Assembly: GCA_023052935.1 (NCBI GenBank)
Contig: CM041292.1
Span: 32,561,454-32,625,453 of the forward strand
Source of the DNA: Piezodorus guildinii
Taxonomy: Eukaryota > Arthropoda > Insecta > Hemiptera > Pentatomidae
Length of the DNA: 64,000 bases
Direction of reading: 5' to 3'
In this document: piece by piece, positions 43,211-54,332 of the stretch
Layout of the letters: each line of letters starts with the position of its first letter
How positions within the stretch are numbered: the first letter of the stretch is position 1
Translations under genes and position numbers: made by a program
Notes under the pieces: generated by a model
The model's database searches: none
Seen by the model: the letters and a program-made list of their open reading frames with translations, nothing else
What the model was told of the DNA's origin: nothing

Positions 43211-44112
43211 TAGGGGTGGGCATAATCGAATGACGATCGGACCATTCGATTATTTCAATCATTCGAATTAATCGATTATAGGATTAATCGGTTTGGAGAA
43301 ACGAATGATCATTCGAACTGAATTGTTTAACGATAATCGAGGGATCATAAGGAGCTTCGGATAATTAAATGACTTCTTTTTCTTTTTTTTTTTTTTTTCT
43401 TATCACATAAATTATTATGCATATTTGCACCTACGCTCAGCCATCATAGGGACGGAAATTGTGGCATATCGTCTCTTAAAATGCATATTAATCTTTTGAT
43501 CATTCGATTATTTAAATCATCGAAGTCCGATCATCCGATTATTTTTATTTTACATCATCCACCAACAGGCCTAGGCCCAATTACAGGTGGTAAATTATAC
43601 AAAAAAAATACATTACAATACAATGATTGAAATAATAATAATAATTGAAATTATAAGTAACTAGTAATGTACTACATACCAGCTTAATTTATATCATGAA
43701 ACAAAAGAAAAAAAGAAAAAAAAAGATATATAACTTACAAATATCATAATCTAACTTAAAAGAAATAAAACTATAAATTATTCATCATATATATACTCCT
43801 ACAAAATTAATTATATTAAGAAAAAAAACAAACAATAAAAGATAGAAACAAAAAGAAGCAGAGAAATGGAGAAATAAATATTAAAAAAAACGAGAAAAAA
43901 AAATTTAAAAAAAAGATATATAACTTACAAATATCATAATCTAACTAAAAAAGAAATAAAACTTTAAACAATTCATCATATATATACTCCTAAAAAATTA
44001 ATTATATTAAGATAAAAAAAAACAAAAACAATAAAAGATGGAAAAAAAAAAGCAGAGAAATAGAGAAGTAAATAAAACGATTATGACGATCATTCGATTA
44101 TGCCCACCCCTA
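43211..44112. mobile_element. hAT-type MITE, 902 bp
   Basis: The terminal inverted repeats are TAGGGGTGGGCATAATCGAA at the left and its reverse complement at the right. An exact 8-bp target duplication (hAT length) flanks them. The left part has many imperfect copies of ATCATTCGATTA-type palindromes. The right part holds two tandem copies of about 200 bp sharing GATATATAACTTACAAATAT (starting about 43722 and 43914). There is no transposase ORF. A 238-bp relative lies at 53450. Confidence 0.92.
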
Positions 44113-44242
44113 ACTTCAACTGCCCTCTTCGTGGATGGACTTAAGCTGTCCTCTTCCGATTCTAAATTGTCATCCACCTCGTTTCTCCCCCCCCCCTTCT
44201 AAAAAATTATATTTTTTGAGGGAATTGACACGCCTACCAATC

Positions 44243-44430
44243 TATAGCATTTCCAAGTCAATTGTAACCTTTTCCAAGTCAAATGTAACTTTTTCCAAGT
44301 CAAATGTAACCTTTTCCAAGTCAAATGTAACCCTTTCCATTTCAAATGTCACCTTTTCCAAGTCAAATGTCACCTTTTCCATTTCAAATGTTACCTTTTC
44401 CAAGTCAAATGTCACCTTTTTCTTCACTTC
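44243..44430 (+). repeat. 21-bp minisatellite, left arm
   Basis: About nine units of a 21-bp repeat on the theme TTTTCCAAGTCAAATGTAAC, alternating with a CCATTTCAAATG variant. Because 21 is a multiple of three, both strands stay open and read as heptads (KVTFDLE / SKSNVTF). I consider this a by-product, not a gene. Confidence 0.9.
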
Positions 44431-44669
44431 TAGCCTTAAATATTCCGTTTTATTTATTTATTTATTGAAAAATAATTAGTTTAATTAACATTATGACTTT
44501 TTTAATAATTTTGGCATATAATAATTGATATTTTTTTTGGGTCTCTTAGATATTTGATATCAAGTTCTGTTTTTTACTAGCTAATATTTAAAAAAATTAA
44601 TTATCGTCTATTAAGTTTTAAGATAGTTGTTGATTTTGATTTTTTAGAGAGGAGGGGTAGTTTTTTGGA

Positions 44670-45820
44670 ATAATTAATGTGTTTTCGGGTATTATAATTA
44701 AATTTTTCGAGCTGTATTTTTTAACGCTCGCGTGCATTTTAACTCGCATTAAATTTTAATGTTTTTTATTGATATAGGGATTAATTAATGTGCTTTCGGG
44801 TGGTTATGATTACGTTTTTTGAGCTGTATCTTTTATCGGTCATGCGTATTTCAACTAATATTTACTTTTAATGTTTTTTATTGATATAGGGATTAATTAT
44901 TTTGCTTTCGGGTGGTTATGATTACGTTTTTCGAGCTGTATTTTTTATCGCTCATGCGTATTTCAACTCGCATTTACTTTTAATGTTTTTTATTGATATA
45001 GGGATTAATTAATGTGCTTTCGGGTGGTTATGATTACGTTTTTTGAGCTTTATTTTTTATCGCTCATGCGTATTTCAACTCGCATTTACTTTTAATGTTT
45101 TTTATTGATATAGGGATTACTCAATGTTCTTTCGGGTGGTTATGATTACGTTTTTCGAGCTTTATTTTTTATCGCTCATGCGTATTTCAACTCGTATTTA
45201 CTTTTAATGTTTTTTATTGATATAGGGATTACTCAATGTTCTTTCGGGTGGTTATGATTACGTTTTTCGAGCTGTATTTTTATCGCTCATGAGTATTTCA
45301 ACTCGCATTTACTTTTAATGTTTTTTATTGATATAGGGATTAATTATTTTGCTTTCGGGTGGTTATGATTACGTTTTTCGAGCTGTATTTTTTATCGCTC
45401 ATGCGTATTTCAACTCGCATTTACTTTTAATGTTTTTTATTGATATAGGGATTACTCAATGTTCTTTCGGGTGGTTATGATTACGTTTTTCGAGCTTTAT
45501 TTTTTATCGCTCATGCGTATTTCAACTCGCATTTACTTTTAATGTTTTTTATTGATATAGGGATTACTCAATGTTCTTTCGGGTGGTTATGATTACGTTT
45601 TTCGAGCTGTATTTTTATCGCTCATGAGTATTTCAACTCGCATTTACTTTTAATGTTTTTTATTGATATAGGGATTAATTATTTTGCTTTCGGGTGGTTA
45701 TGATTACGTTTTTCGAGCTGTATTTTTTATCGCTCATGCGTATTTAAACTCGCATTTACTTTTAATGTTTTTTATTGATATTGGGATTGATTGTTTTGTT
45801 TTGGGTTCTCATTATAACGT
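44670..45820 (+). repeat. 112-bp tandem array, left arm (11 units)
   Basis: The GATATAGG block recurs at 44771, 44883, 44995, 45107, 45219, 45330, 45442, 45554 and 45665, with a variant at 45777. The spacing is therefore 111-112 bp. Units starting 45107-45330 and 45442-45665 form a nearly identical three-unit higher-order block of 335 bp. Confidence 0.95.
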
Positions 45821-45824
45821 TGCT

Positions 45825-46410
45825 GGAATATACATCGTTTAGGTTTTTTTTTTTTTTTTTTATTATTATTTTATAAAAGGATTAGTTATAGTTCCTTTTC
45901 TAGCGTCCTGAGTAATTTTTTTCAACTAAATCTTTTGTAATGGATCCGCTTCCTAACTCGGTCTTACAATTATTTGATAATTTAATTGAGGAATCGTTTA
46001 TTCTATTTTCGGGTGTTCTGATAACATTATTTGAACCAAATTTGTTACTCATTTTAAGTTACTCTTTCTATTTCATAAATATTCGATAGAGGGATCGTTT
46101 ATAGTGTTTTCGGGAATACTAATAGAGTTTATGACATTTATTTATAGCTAGTGCACATTTTAACTTAAATGAAAAGTGATCTAGAAGAATGCGCAATCGC
46201 GATGTAACGTCCAAATCAAAAATGTAATCAGATCCTGCAAAAAAACAATAAATAATGTTTACATCATATTATAACATAATACCTACGGTTTGTAGAAATT
46301 CCCAAGCGCATAAAAGAATAAAGTTCAAAACACGTTATGAGAATCCCCTAAAACAAAAACAAAGAAAGACCACTGCAAATGCAAGTTGAAATGAGAGCAA
46401 GCGACAATAA
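45825..46410. other. Non-inverted centre of foldback element
   Basis: It contains a T-run (about 45845-45860) and two very diverged units (..ATCGTTTATTCTATTTTCGGG.. type, near 45992 and 46104). No ORF is present. It would form the loop of the hairpin. Confidence 0.7.
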
Positions 46411-47240
46411 AAACAGCTTAAAAAACGTAATCACAAGACCCGAAAAGATAATTACAAACGTCTATAACAATAAAATATATCAAAAGTAAATCCGAATTGA
46501 AATACGCATAAGCGATAAAAGATACAGCTCAAAAACGTAATCATAACCACCCAAAAGCACATACATTATCTCTCTATATATAAAAAACATTAAAAGTAAA
46601 TTCGAGTTAAAATACGCGGGAGCGATAAATAAATAAAACTAAAAAAACATAATTATAGGACCCGAAAACACAATTTTCAACACCTATATCAATATGAAAC
46701 ATAAAAAGTAAATATTAGTTAAAATAAGCGAGAGCGATAAAAAATACAGCTCGAAAAACGTAATTATAGCCACCCGAAAGCAAAAAAATGAATTCCTATA
46801 TCAATAAAAAATATTAAAAGTGAATGCGAGTTGAAATACGCATAAGCGATAAAAGATACAGCTCAAAAAACGTTATAATGAGAACCAAAAACAAAACAAT
46901 CAATCCCAATATCAATAAAAAACATTAAAAGTAAATGCGAGTTGAAATACGCATGAGCGATAAAAAATACAGATCGAAAAACGTAATCATAACCACCCGA
47001 AAGCAAAATAATTAATCCCTATATCAATAAAAAACATTAAAAGTAAATATTAGTTGAAATACGCATGACCGATAAAAGATACAGCTCAAAAAACGTAATC
47101 ATAACCACCCGAAAGCACATTAATTAATCCCTATATAAATAAAAAACATTAAAATTTAATGCGAGTTAAAATGCACGCGAGCGATAAAAAATACAGCTCG
47201 AAAAATTTAATTGTAATACCCGAAAACACATTAATTATTC
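46410..47240 (-). repeat. 112-bp tandem array, right arm (8 units)
   Basis: Inverted units are marked by AACGTAATCATAACCACCC-type blocks near 46418, 46535, 46650, 46755, 46866, 46980, 47093 and 47205. The four units from 46866 outward correspond one-to-one with left-arm units 45809, 44915, 44803 and 44690. The inner four are much more diverged. Confidence 0.9.
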
Positions 47241-47474
47241 CAAAAAACTACCCCTCCTCTCTAAAAAATCAAAATCAACAACTATCTTAAAACTAAATAG
47301 ACGATAATTAATTTTTTTAAATATTAGCTAGTAAAAAACAGAACTTGATATCAAATATCTAAGAGACCCCAAAAAAATATCAATTATTATATGCCAAAAT
47401 TATTAAAAAAGTCATAATGTTAATTAAACTAATTATTTTTCAATAAATAAATAAATAAAACGGAATATTTAAGG

Positions 47475-47665
47475 CTAGAAGTGAAGAAAAAGGTGACATT
47501 TGACTTGGAAAAGGTAACATTTGAAATGGAAAAGGTGACATTTGACTTGGAAAAGGTGACATTTGAAATGGAAAGGGTTACATTTGACTTGGAAAAGGTT
47601 ACATTTGACTTGGAAAAAGTTACATTTGACTTGGAAAAGGTTACAATTGACTTGGAAATGCTATA
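47475..47665 (-). repeat. 21-bp minisatellite, right arm
   Basis: Inverted copy of the left minisatellite with the same order of unit variants and no visible difference over its length. From 47666 to 48750 the DNA is AT-rich with no recognised gene. Confidence 0.9.
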
Positions 47666-48754
47666 TATTGTTGGCCATGACAAAGGGGGACTGAACTCAT
47701 GTGAGAAGTGCCCGAGGTTGGCGGTTCAACTTTTGTAGATACTAATTTTAAAAAATATCCAAGGATATTTCTAATATCTTAAAAGCCTCGTGGTTAACCT
47801 TTATGATAGTATGCTTATCTCTTGACCATCCCTAATTCCTTTGTCGACTGCCGCTGGAGGCAACCACCAGGAGTCCGCGGTACCGCGGGCATAATAGACT
47901 TAAGGGAAATACAAAAGGGTAGGTCAACAGCTTTTGTACTTTTACCGAAAAACGTTTATTATTATAACATTTATACTATCATTAAAATAATTTAATAATG
48001 CGTTTTTAATTCCCTTAGCATCTTCAGTATCAATACATAAGAGTGTATATATGTGTATGTGTACGTATAGAAGTTTTTTCATAGTATTATCCTCAAATTG
48101 TGAACATAGTGTTTTAAGAACGTTATAGCCAACATTTACATGCATGCACCTAATGTACATTTACACGATTCTCAAGAAACTAACAGTCCCAGAATAAACA
48201 ATGGTTTTCATTTCATTTCCTATGAAATACGGATAGTTGAAGGACCTTCTAAAATGATTACATATCCTAATAGGGTTAGCAAGAGTAGGAGGGCTGTGAT
48301 TTATCGCATGTGCTCCAACCATCGGCTCAATTATAGGTCTCGCTCCGGGTTAAAGCCAATGCTTAACTCTCTGTGTATTTTTCTCTTTGAGGAAAGTACC
48401 ATAAGAAAATATCCTTCTTCCTAATGACTGTACTTTCTCGGCCAGAAATGGTATTCTGCCTTTTACTCCCGACCTTGAAGTATTTTTTTAATCAATCCTA
48501 TTGCCAACTGATTGCGCGGTTTTTTATGACCAAGGCTGTCTGTAGGGCATTATGTCGTTTTTTTATTTATCTTTATTATTAATAGTCCATATTTGGTTAA
48601 ATTGACAATATAGTCTATCTTAATTATGGTATAGCTTTCAAGTGTTTTCACTTTCATATACTACCATCCAAACGTAGTAAAACTAATAGAAACCTTGTTA
48701 ATAACTCATTTTTGAATTGTTTGTTTATTATCAGTAATGTTTATGGACATGGAT

Positions 48755-49135
48755 AGGGCTGCGGGGATCTGCCAAAACCTCTATCATCCAAATAATTCAT
48801 TCTCTTCGATCGAAAATATTACGAAAAATCGTGCATGTCGTTTTATGTAACCAACGAACTACTTCACAAGGACTTGGACATACTCACAGTTTCTGACACA
48901 GCCACAGAGTGTTATAAAATATTTCACGAAAGACTGACTTACAAAACGAACCCGTTGGCCCTAACAATTAAATCCTACACAAATCTGTACAACCCACCCC
49001 GACGAATTTTAAGGCTGTGGCCTAGAGATGCCTTAAATTAACCTACTTTTCTGAAATTAACATATTTGCTTATTGCGATTTTTTCGCAGATGGAAAATAG
49101 CGATTTGGAGAAAAAACAATTGTATGTAAATAAAA
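48755..49135 (+). mobile_element. 5'-truncated Jockey-type 3' end (family 3)
   Basis: It encodes decayed ORF2 C-terminal sequence: LLHKDLDILTVSDTATE (ORF at 48835-49041) and NPPRRILRLWPRDAL, then a 3' UTR with gcagatggaaaatagcga. It is nearly the same as the copy at 50417-51290. The catalytic RT is absent. Confidence 0.85.
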
Positions 49136-49146
49136 TATATTGTTTG

Positions 49147-49428
49147 TTTATTCATTTAAGGTCACTTTATCCTACTATGACTAATCGGAAGATGCAACAT
49201 AAGGAGTCTTTAATTTTGCCTATCCAGCTTTGATCAGAACAGGAATCTTTAACGAGTACCTGACATCGCAAAGGTTCGGCACCGCTTTTTTACGTCCTCT
49301 CCGAAGAACAGCATAACTAAGGGTTTTCTACACCTGTTAAAAACTCTAGGGTCATCGGCCAGGTTTGGTCCCGTGATCTTAGGCATATAAAGCTTTTATG
49401 CTAGCCTCTACGCCACAGGTGACCTCGT
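49147..49428 (-). repeat. SINE family A copy
   Basis: On the minus strand the head CCTGTGGCGTAGAGGCTAGC is a clear A box. The B box is degraded to gggaccaaacc. The body shows CTTCGGAGAGGACGT and a tail ending aataaacaaac. It was inserted just after the Jockey stub. Confidence 0.85.
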
Positions 49429-49589
49429 AGTTTATAAGTTACCATATGATTACACTTACTTCTTCATATACTTAGCCTAGTATAGATGGCAAGCTGAACA
49501 ACCGCTCTATTCCTCCACTTTCCCGTCTACCTTCCTAAAAAAAGTGGTTATCCCTTACATATAAATAGTTTCATAGTATTATTTTCGGG

Positions 49590-49665
49590 ACATATACAAA
49601 ATTTCGGCATCGCTATACTTTCCCTTACTATACATTTATATATTTCATATATAGGTAAGTGTAAT
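49590..49665 (-). repeat. CTTTCACTTAC-family end fragment
   Basis: Only the tactttcccttactataca end block and about 50 bp of flanking family sequence remain. Confidence 0.45.
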
Positions 49666-49699
49666 TAAAAATTTGTCGTTCCCAGATCTTTATTTACTC

Positions 49700-49880
49700 T
49701 GTGCCAGGATTTTTTATTTTAGCCGTTGGGAGAACATGGGGTAGGGAGATACTCCTTGGAGACACCCAGTCTCAGTAAAATGGGTACCGATAATTGGGAT
49801 GAATACCTGATTGTCTAATCACAACTATGTACGGCTATTAGTCTAAAAACAGTGCTGTGCTACAGGTTATATAAGTTATT
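49700..49880 (+). repeat. SINE family B copy, head lost
   Basis: It matches the body of the copy at 37813 (agatactccttggagacacccag, and the acgtacggc-type block) with about 75% similarity judged by eye. The tRNA head is missing. A T29 run follows at about 49977-50000. The region 49880-50416 is otherwise AT-rich. Confidence 0.6.
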
Positions 49881-49970
49881 ATTTTACTCCCCAGTAAACC
49901 ATTAACACTATATTTAAAGAATTATCCCGTGGTGTTTCAACTAGGAAATACCTATAATGGATCTAGCTCC

Positions 49971-50005
<35 letters not shown>

Positions 50006-50416
50006 GCTTGTTCATCTACTTTATTCCATGTTTTAAATTGTTCTAGATTATTCTAGTGCTGACCTAATGACTCTTCTCGTTGTATTAACAGTACTATAAT
50101 TATTAACATAATTTTCAACGCTAGTTAAAAATATTTTAGTTTTTTCATCAAACACGTGCTTCGCGAGGCAGTATTTTCCCTCAGGAAAAAGCAAACTCGT
50201 TTTAATGTAAACAAGTAACGTGTGTAAATATACTGTGATTAAAAAAAAAGTAATAATATTAATCTGTGTTAAAAATAAAATAAAATAAATAACGTGGTTG
50301 TTTATATCCTTACAATAAGTATAAAGGAAAACATTTGCATGTAAGATAATAGCAAGTTTAGTAATTCTTAACTAAGTGCGGATATGTAGAAACTTAATTA
50401 GTATTTTTTTTATTTA

Positions 50417-51295
50417 GGCAGTGTACTGGGACCGTTACTATTTAATATCCACACGGCAGACTTACCAGAAAATGGCCACACGTTACAAGCCACTTTTGCA
50501 GACGATACAGCTCTTTTGACATACCATCAAAACCCAATTCTGGCATCCTTCATGTTGCAAAACCACATTGATGACTTATCCAGTTGGGCTAATAGTTGGA
50601 AAGTGAAAATGAACCAATCAAGAACCAAGAACCAACCAAGAATCAAAGAGTCTATTTATCGTTTTCACGCTCAATCATGGGGATTGTCCAGCAGTCTATT
50701 TTGAGGATAAACCCATTCCGACATCAGATGAAGTACGATATTTGGGTTTGTACTTAGACAAAAGACTGATATGGAGGACCCACATTAGACAACAGCTGAA
50801 CAGACGATTTGGAATACTATCCCGTCTGCTTGACAAACGATCCAAATTATCCGTGAACACCAAACTTACTATTTACAAAGTACTGATCAAACCATTATGG
50901 ACATACGGAATAGAGCTATGGGGATCCGCCAAATATTCTAACATCCAAATAATTCAGACCCTTCAATCGAAAATATTGCGAAAAATCGTGGATGCACCGT
51001 TTTATATAACCAACGTATTACTTCACAAGGACTTGGACATACTCACAGTTTCAGACACAGCCACAGAATATTATAAAATATTTCATGACAGACTGACTTA
51101 CAACATGAACCCATCGGCCCAAACACTTAAATCCTACACGAACCCGCACAACCCTCCTCGACGACTTTTGAGGCGGTGGCCTAGAGATGCCTTGCTTTAA
51201 CCGACTTTCGGAAGTCATCATATTTGCTTATTGCAATTTTTTTTTTTGCAGATAGCAAATAACAATAAAGCTCAAACAAAAACGATTGTAAGTAA
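50417..51295 (+). mobile_element. 5'-truncated Jockey-type ORF2 (family 3)
   Basis: It starts within the reverse transcriptase at SVLGPLLFNIHTADLP and keeps the catalytic FADD box (about 50497-50508), so it is longer than the stub at 48755. A frame break lies between about 50620 and 50715. The frame 50742-51200 (152 aa) then carries LDKRLIWRTHIRQQL, KPLWTYGIELWGS and LLRRWPRDAL with its stop. A T8-ATTT motif on both sides (about 50404-50416 and after 51300) may be the target duplication. Confidence 0.88.
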
Positions 51296-51604
51296 ATACA
51301 TTTTTTTTATTTTTTACTTTCTTAGTCAAGCTTCAAAATATATCTATCGTAATACTGATTCAAATTTCATCTTTCAATGCAATTTACTGACTGGAATACC
51401 AAAATCTTAGGGTGCAGAGTGTAACGTCATAAAACACTTACGATAGACTGCATAAAATGGACAGTTGTCAACCTCCTACATTATTTAAATATCTTGATAA
51501 ATGACATTAGTAAAAGCTCCCTCATTTTACCTTTCATTATTAATATAATTGTTAATTTATTCTAATCATTATTTTTTTTTGTCCTGTATTATTAAATTTC
51601 TATT

Positions 51605-51705
51605 ATCGTTTGTTGTTTATTCATTTAGCACCTTTTTCTTCTGCGGTGGCTAATCGGACAAAGCTTCAGTAGTAGTCCTAAATTTTGCCTTTTCAGTTGT
51701 TAGAC
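51605..51705 (-). repeat. SINE family A 3' fragment
   Basis: On the minus strand it keeps only the tail half: AAGGCAAAATTTAGGACTAC, CCGATTAGCCACCGC, then aatgaataaacaac. The flanks 51300-51605 and 51705-52020 are AT-rich. Confidence 0.75.
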
Positions 51706-52019
51706 TTATAAGGTTGTGATTGTAAACAGTAGCAATAAATACATTATATCACGTAAAACGTTAAACTTTTCCGTCTAGATTGTTTGTTTTTTGTTAAAAT
51801 CTAGTTAAGTTAAGGTAATTTAAATTTATTTTCCAATGACATCTCGTGACCACATGGACTTTGCCAACCAGACGCAACCCATTAGTTGGGAACCACTGCT
51901 ATAAAAAAATACATTTATATAAAATTAAAGCTATTTTCTGCATCAATTGTTAATAATGTTTTTTTAGTGTTTCTCTTGTACATATTTTTCCTTCATTTAT
52001 GATTGAGAACATTGCGTTA

Positions 52020-52500
52020 ACAATTTGAATTACTAGCCAGGACATCCAGTGTTCCCAGTTGGCACGTTCCTTGGAAATAATGGTTTCCCTACATTCTCCG
52101 TTTCTTTCTTCTTTCACTTAAGACATAATATTACGGACGTTGCCGTTGAGCTTGCCGTCCCGTTGATGACTACCACCCGACGTACTTTCAGATGCTATCT
52201 TCCCTATCGTGATCCTGGTATTATCCTCACACCGTAAATCGTAACGCCCCCACACGCTTCAAGTCCTCCTCCTTACCTGTGCTGGTGCTACCTCTTTCGT
52301 AAGACCGTATCGTTAACAATGCAAACACTGGCTTTAGCTCCACACTCTGCGTCGATTATCGGCCATTTCGATGAAACAAGAGGGAATTCATCGAGCAGAT
52401 GGGGTTCCGGAGGCGTTTATGCTCCTCACAGATTATAGGGAATGGAGTCCGATAATAAGAAATGAGCTTTGGGACTGTCTCAGATTACTGCTATACTTTC
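52020..52500. other. GC-richer unique island with splice-like sites
   Basis: On the minus strand a strong donor-like CACAG|GTAAGGAGG lies near 52270-52285, with an open frame of about 23 codons before it (VELKPVFALLTIRSYERGS). There is no known domain. Plus-strand frames at 52049-52237 and 52371-52658 have no recognisable features. It could be a host exon or regulatory DNA. Confidence 0.3.
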
Positions 52501-52631
52501 TCCTCATCACATGTGTAACGTTCCCTTTTAGCCTTAGTCCGAAAGGAAAGTGCAGCGTTACACAGATTATACGTATTTTTTCCCCTAATCTTCACGTAAC
52601 TCCTTATTTACATATATGTCTAGTAAATATT

Positions 52632-52880
52632 CTAGTGGGGTCACCAGTGGTAGGATAGCAGTCTTCAATGCCCAAGGTAACGGGTTCAAACGCGGCAGAT
52701 GTTTTAAAGAGAGTAAAATTCTTTGGTTAGGTCTTTTATTCGGCCGCCCTCCTCATAAAAAGGTAGTCCCGTGCCTGTACGATGTCAGTAACATTTTTAA
52801 AACCCTTATTAGAATAAAATAGGACTTCCACTGTATAATTGTACGATTAGGGACAATAGCATAATGTGACGTTAAATGAA
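52632..52880 (+). repeat. SINE family A copy
   Basis: The head GGGGTCACCAGTGGTAGG and the B-box-like AACGGGTTCAAACG are present, and the tail ends in the canonical GTTAAATGAATAAAC. The central block is diverged (CGGCCGCCCTCCTCATAAAA). Confidence 0.8.
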
Positions 52881-52889
52881 TAAACTTAA

Positions 52890-53105
52890 CTTCTTATTCT
52901 TTTTATTGAATTATATTACAATCAATAAGGACATTTATTATAGTGATCAAGTACAACATTCATACAATATTTACAAAACTATAAAATAATATACAATAAA
53001 TAATTAATAAAATATTCACAAAGTTTATTAGTCATACAATTCTCAAATATACAGCACATTGAGTGGAGGAACCCAGCTAGTGCTAGAACTCCAATATACA
53101 TGAAA
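52890..53105 (-). mobile_element. Jockey-type 3' UTR stub (family 1)
   Basis: It contains only 3' UTR sequence shared with the copy at 13640 (TACAGCACATTGAGTGGAG, then ctagtgctagaactccaata). It is truncated before any coding sequence. The region 53105-53440 is AT-rich. Confidence 0.75.
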
Positions 53106-53449
53106 TGAATGAACTAACAAAAGTATTTTTGTCAAATATCTTATCTTAATGTTTAATAGTTAAAGTTTTGTATGTTATTGGATTTGACACACAATTTTTA
53201 CGTATTACGTAACTAAATATTTACAGATGTGTTATTACAATCGGTCTAAAGGCTATCAAATAAATAAAATTAATCATTCCTTATCCGATCATCTTTCGCC
53301 TAATAGTACACGTATGACTACTTTACTCTACTTACCTTTTATATCATTTATTCTTTAAAATATTTACTAATATCCGGCATATCAACAACCCGTAATTGTA
53401 TCATATTCATATTGCTTACAACTGTAGCAAATATAAATACACAGATTAC

Positions 53450-53687
53450 TAGGGGTGGGCGTAATCGAATGACGATTATCTGATCATTCGATTATTTCAA
53501 GCATTCGAATTAATCGATTATCGGATTAATCGGTTTGGAGAAATGAATGATCATTCGAACTGAATCGTTTAACGTTAATCGAAGGAGCATATTAATCATT
53601 CGATTATTCGATTATGAAATTATTCGATTATTTAAATCATCGAAGTGCGATCATCGATATGATATCATTCGATTATACCCACCCCTC
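53450..53687. mobile_element. hAT-type MITE, 238 bp
   Basis: TAGGGGTGGGCGTAATCGAA at the left is inverted as ATTATACCCACCCCTC at the right. The flanks CAGATTAC (53442-53449) and CAGACTAC (53688-53695) form a 7/8 target duplication. Internal sequence (TTAATCGGTTTGGAGAAA) matches the left part of the 902-bp element at 43211. Confidence 0.9.
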
Positions 53688-54240
53688 CAGACTACCTATT
53701 AATCCATACTTGACATCTTATCAATATTAATTTTATACACAATTATATTTTACACTACTTTTGATGGAAGTCTCATGACAAACACATCTGTTTTATTAGT
53801 TATTGTTTAATTCTAAAAATAAAGGATTGATTATTTGATGAATCCAAAACAAAGATAAATTAACTATACATAATGTAGTATTTATTGCCGTAGGGAACAA
53901 TAATTATATTATTTAAAGCAACTGCTTTTTAAATTTCATTATATATTTTTTTTAAATATATAACTTTTATTAAAAGTTTTTAGAAGAAATTTTGCAGTCA
54001 CTATCATTACCATTTTTTCTCTTCAGAAGTTTTCTAGCCTCGAGGGTGTTTCTAATGTTCAACATTCATCAACTAATGTCTTAATAAATAAATATAATTA
54101 AAACTTAAAGTCTATTATGGGGTGTTGCTGGAAACTTACCTTCTCTAGACATATCTTGTCTGCTGCTGAAGTTTTATATACATAGCTCATCGGCTTATTG
54201 AAAGATAACTTTTGACAGTTGCTAATAGAAAAATATGAAG

Positions 54241-54245
<5 letters not shown>

Positions 54246-54332
<87 letters not shown>
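54246..54332. repeat. Compound (AT)n(GT)n microsatellite
   Basis: About 33 AT units followed by 10 GT units. The region 53690-54245 and the stretch 54333-55735 are AT-rich without recognised genes; a T29 run lies at about 55479-55505. Confidence 0.97.

Larger units (their letters stand above)
42986..44198 (-). pseudogene. Candidate host exon interrupted by a hAT MITE
   Basis: On the minus strand, 44198-44113 and 43202-42986 are open in one continuous frame if the 902-bp MITE and one target-duplication copy are discounted: about 100 codons with no stop before TAA at 42986-42988. The translation is charged and disordered-looking (NLESEEDSLSPSTKR, EVGEQLRGVDADADEARMK), unlike chance frames in this AT-rich window. 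An acceptor-like attttttag lies at the upstream edge (about 44199-44207), followed by a G10 run. No donor is convincing; AAG|GTTCCT near 43022 is the best. Alternatives are a transposon-derived ORF or a chance frame, since the plus strand is also open here. I cannot name the protein. Confidence 0.4.
44243..47665. mobile_element. Foldback-type element with tandem-repeat arms
   Basis: This is a 3.4-kb inverted-repeat structure beginning TATAGCATTTCCAAG and ending in its reverse complement. Each arm has the same order: a 21-bp minisatellite (about nine units), a 220-bp unique spacer, then 112-bp tandem units. Over the outer 600 bp I count about five differences between arms (about 99% identity). 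The centre (about 45825-46860) is not inverted, though its right half holds diverged 112-bp units. There is no coding capacity. The structure resembles Foldback/Galileo-type elements. TA on both sides may be the target duplication, but that is ambiguous. Confidence 0.8.

Noticed and set aside
43203..44120. MITE acting as a neat intron
   Set aside because: GT and AG can be found at its edges, but removal would leave five extra bases and shift the frame.
44243..47665. CRISPR-like array (regular 112-bp or 21-bp repeats)
   Set aside because: The repeats are directly adjacent with no unique spacers, and the context is an animal transposon.
44242..47738. Open frames reading KVTFDLE or SKSNVTF heptads at both ends of the foldback element
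   Set aside because: They arise from a 21-bp repeat open on both strands, and the same frame occurs twice as an inverted copy. There is no sign of a gene around them.
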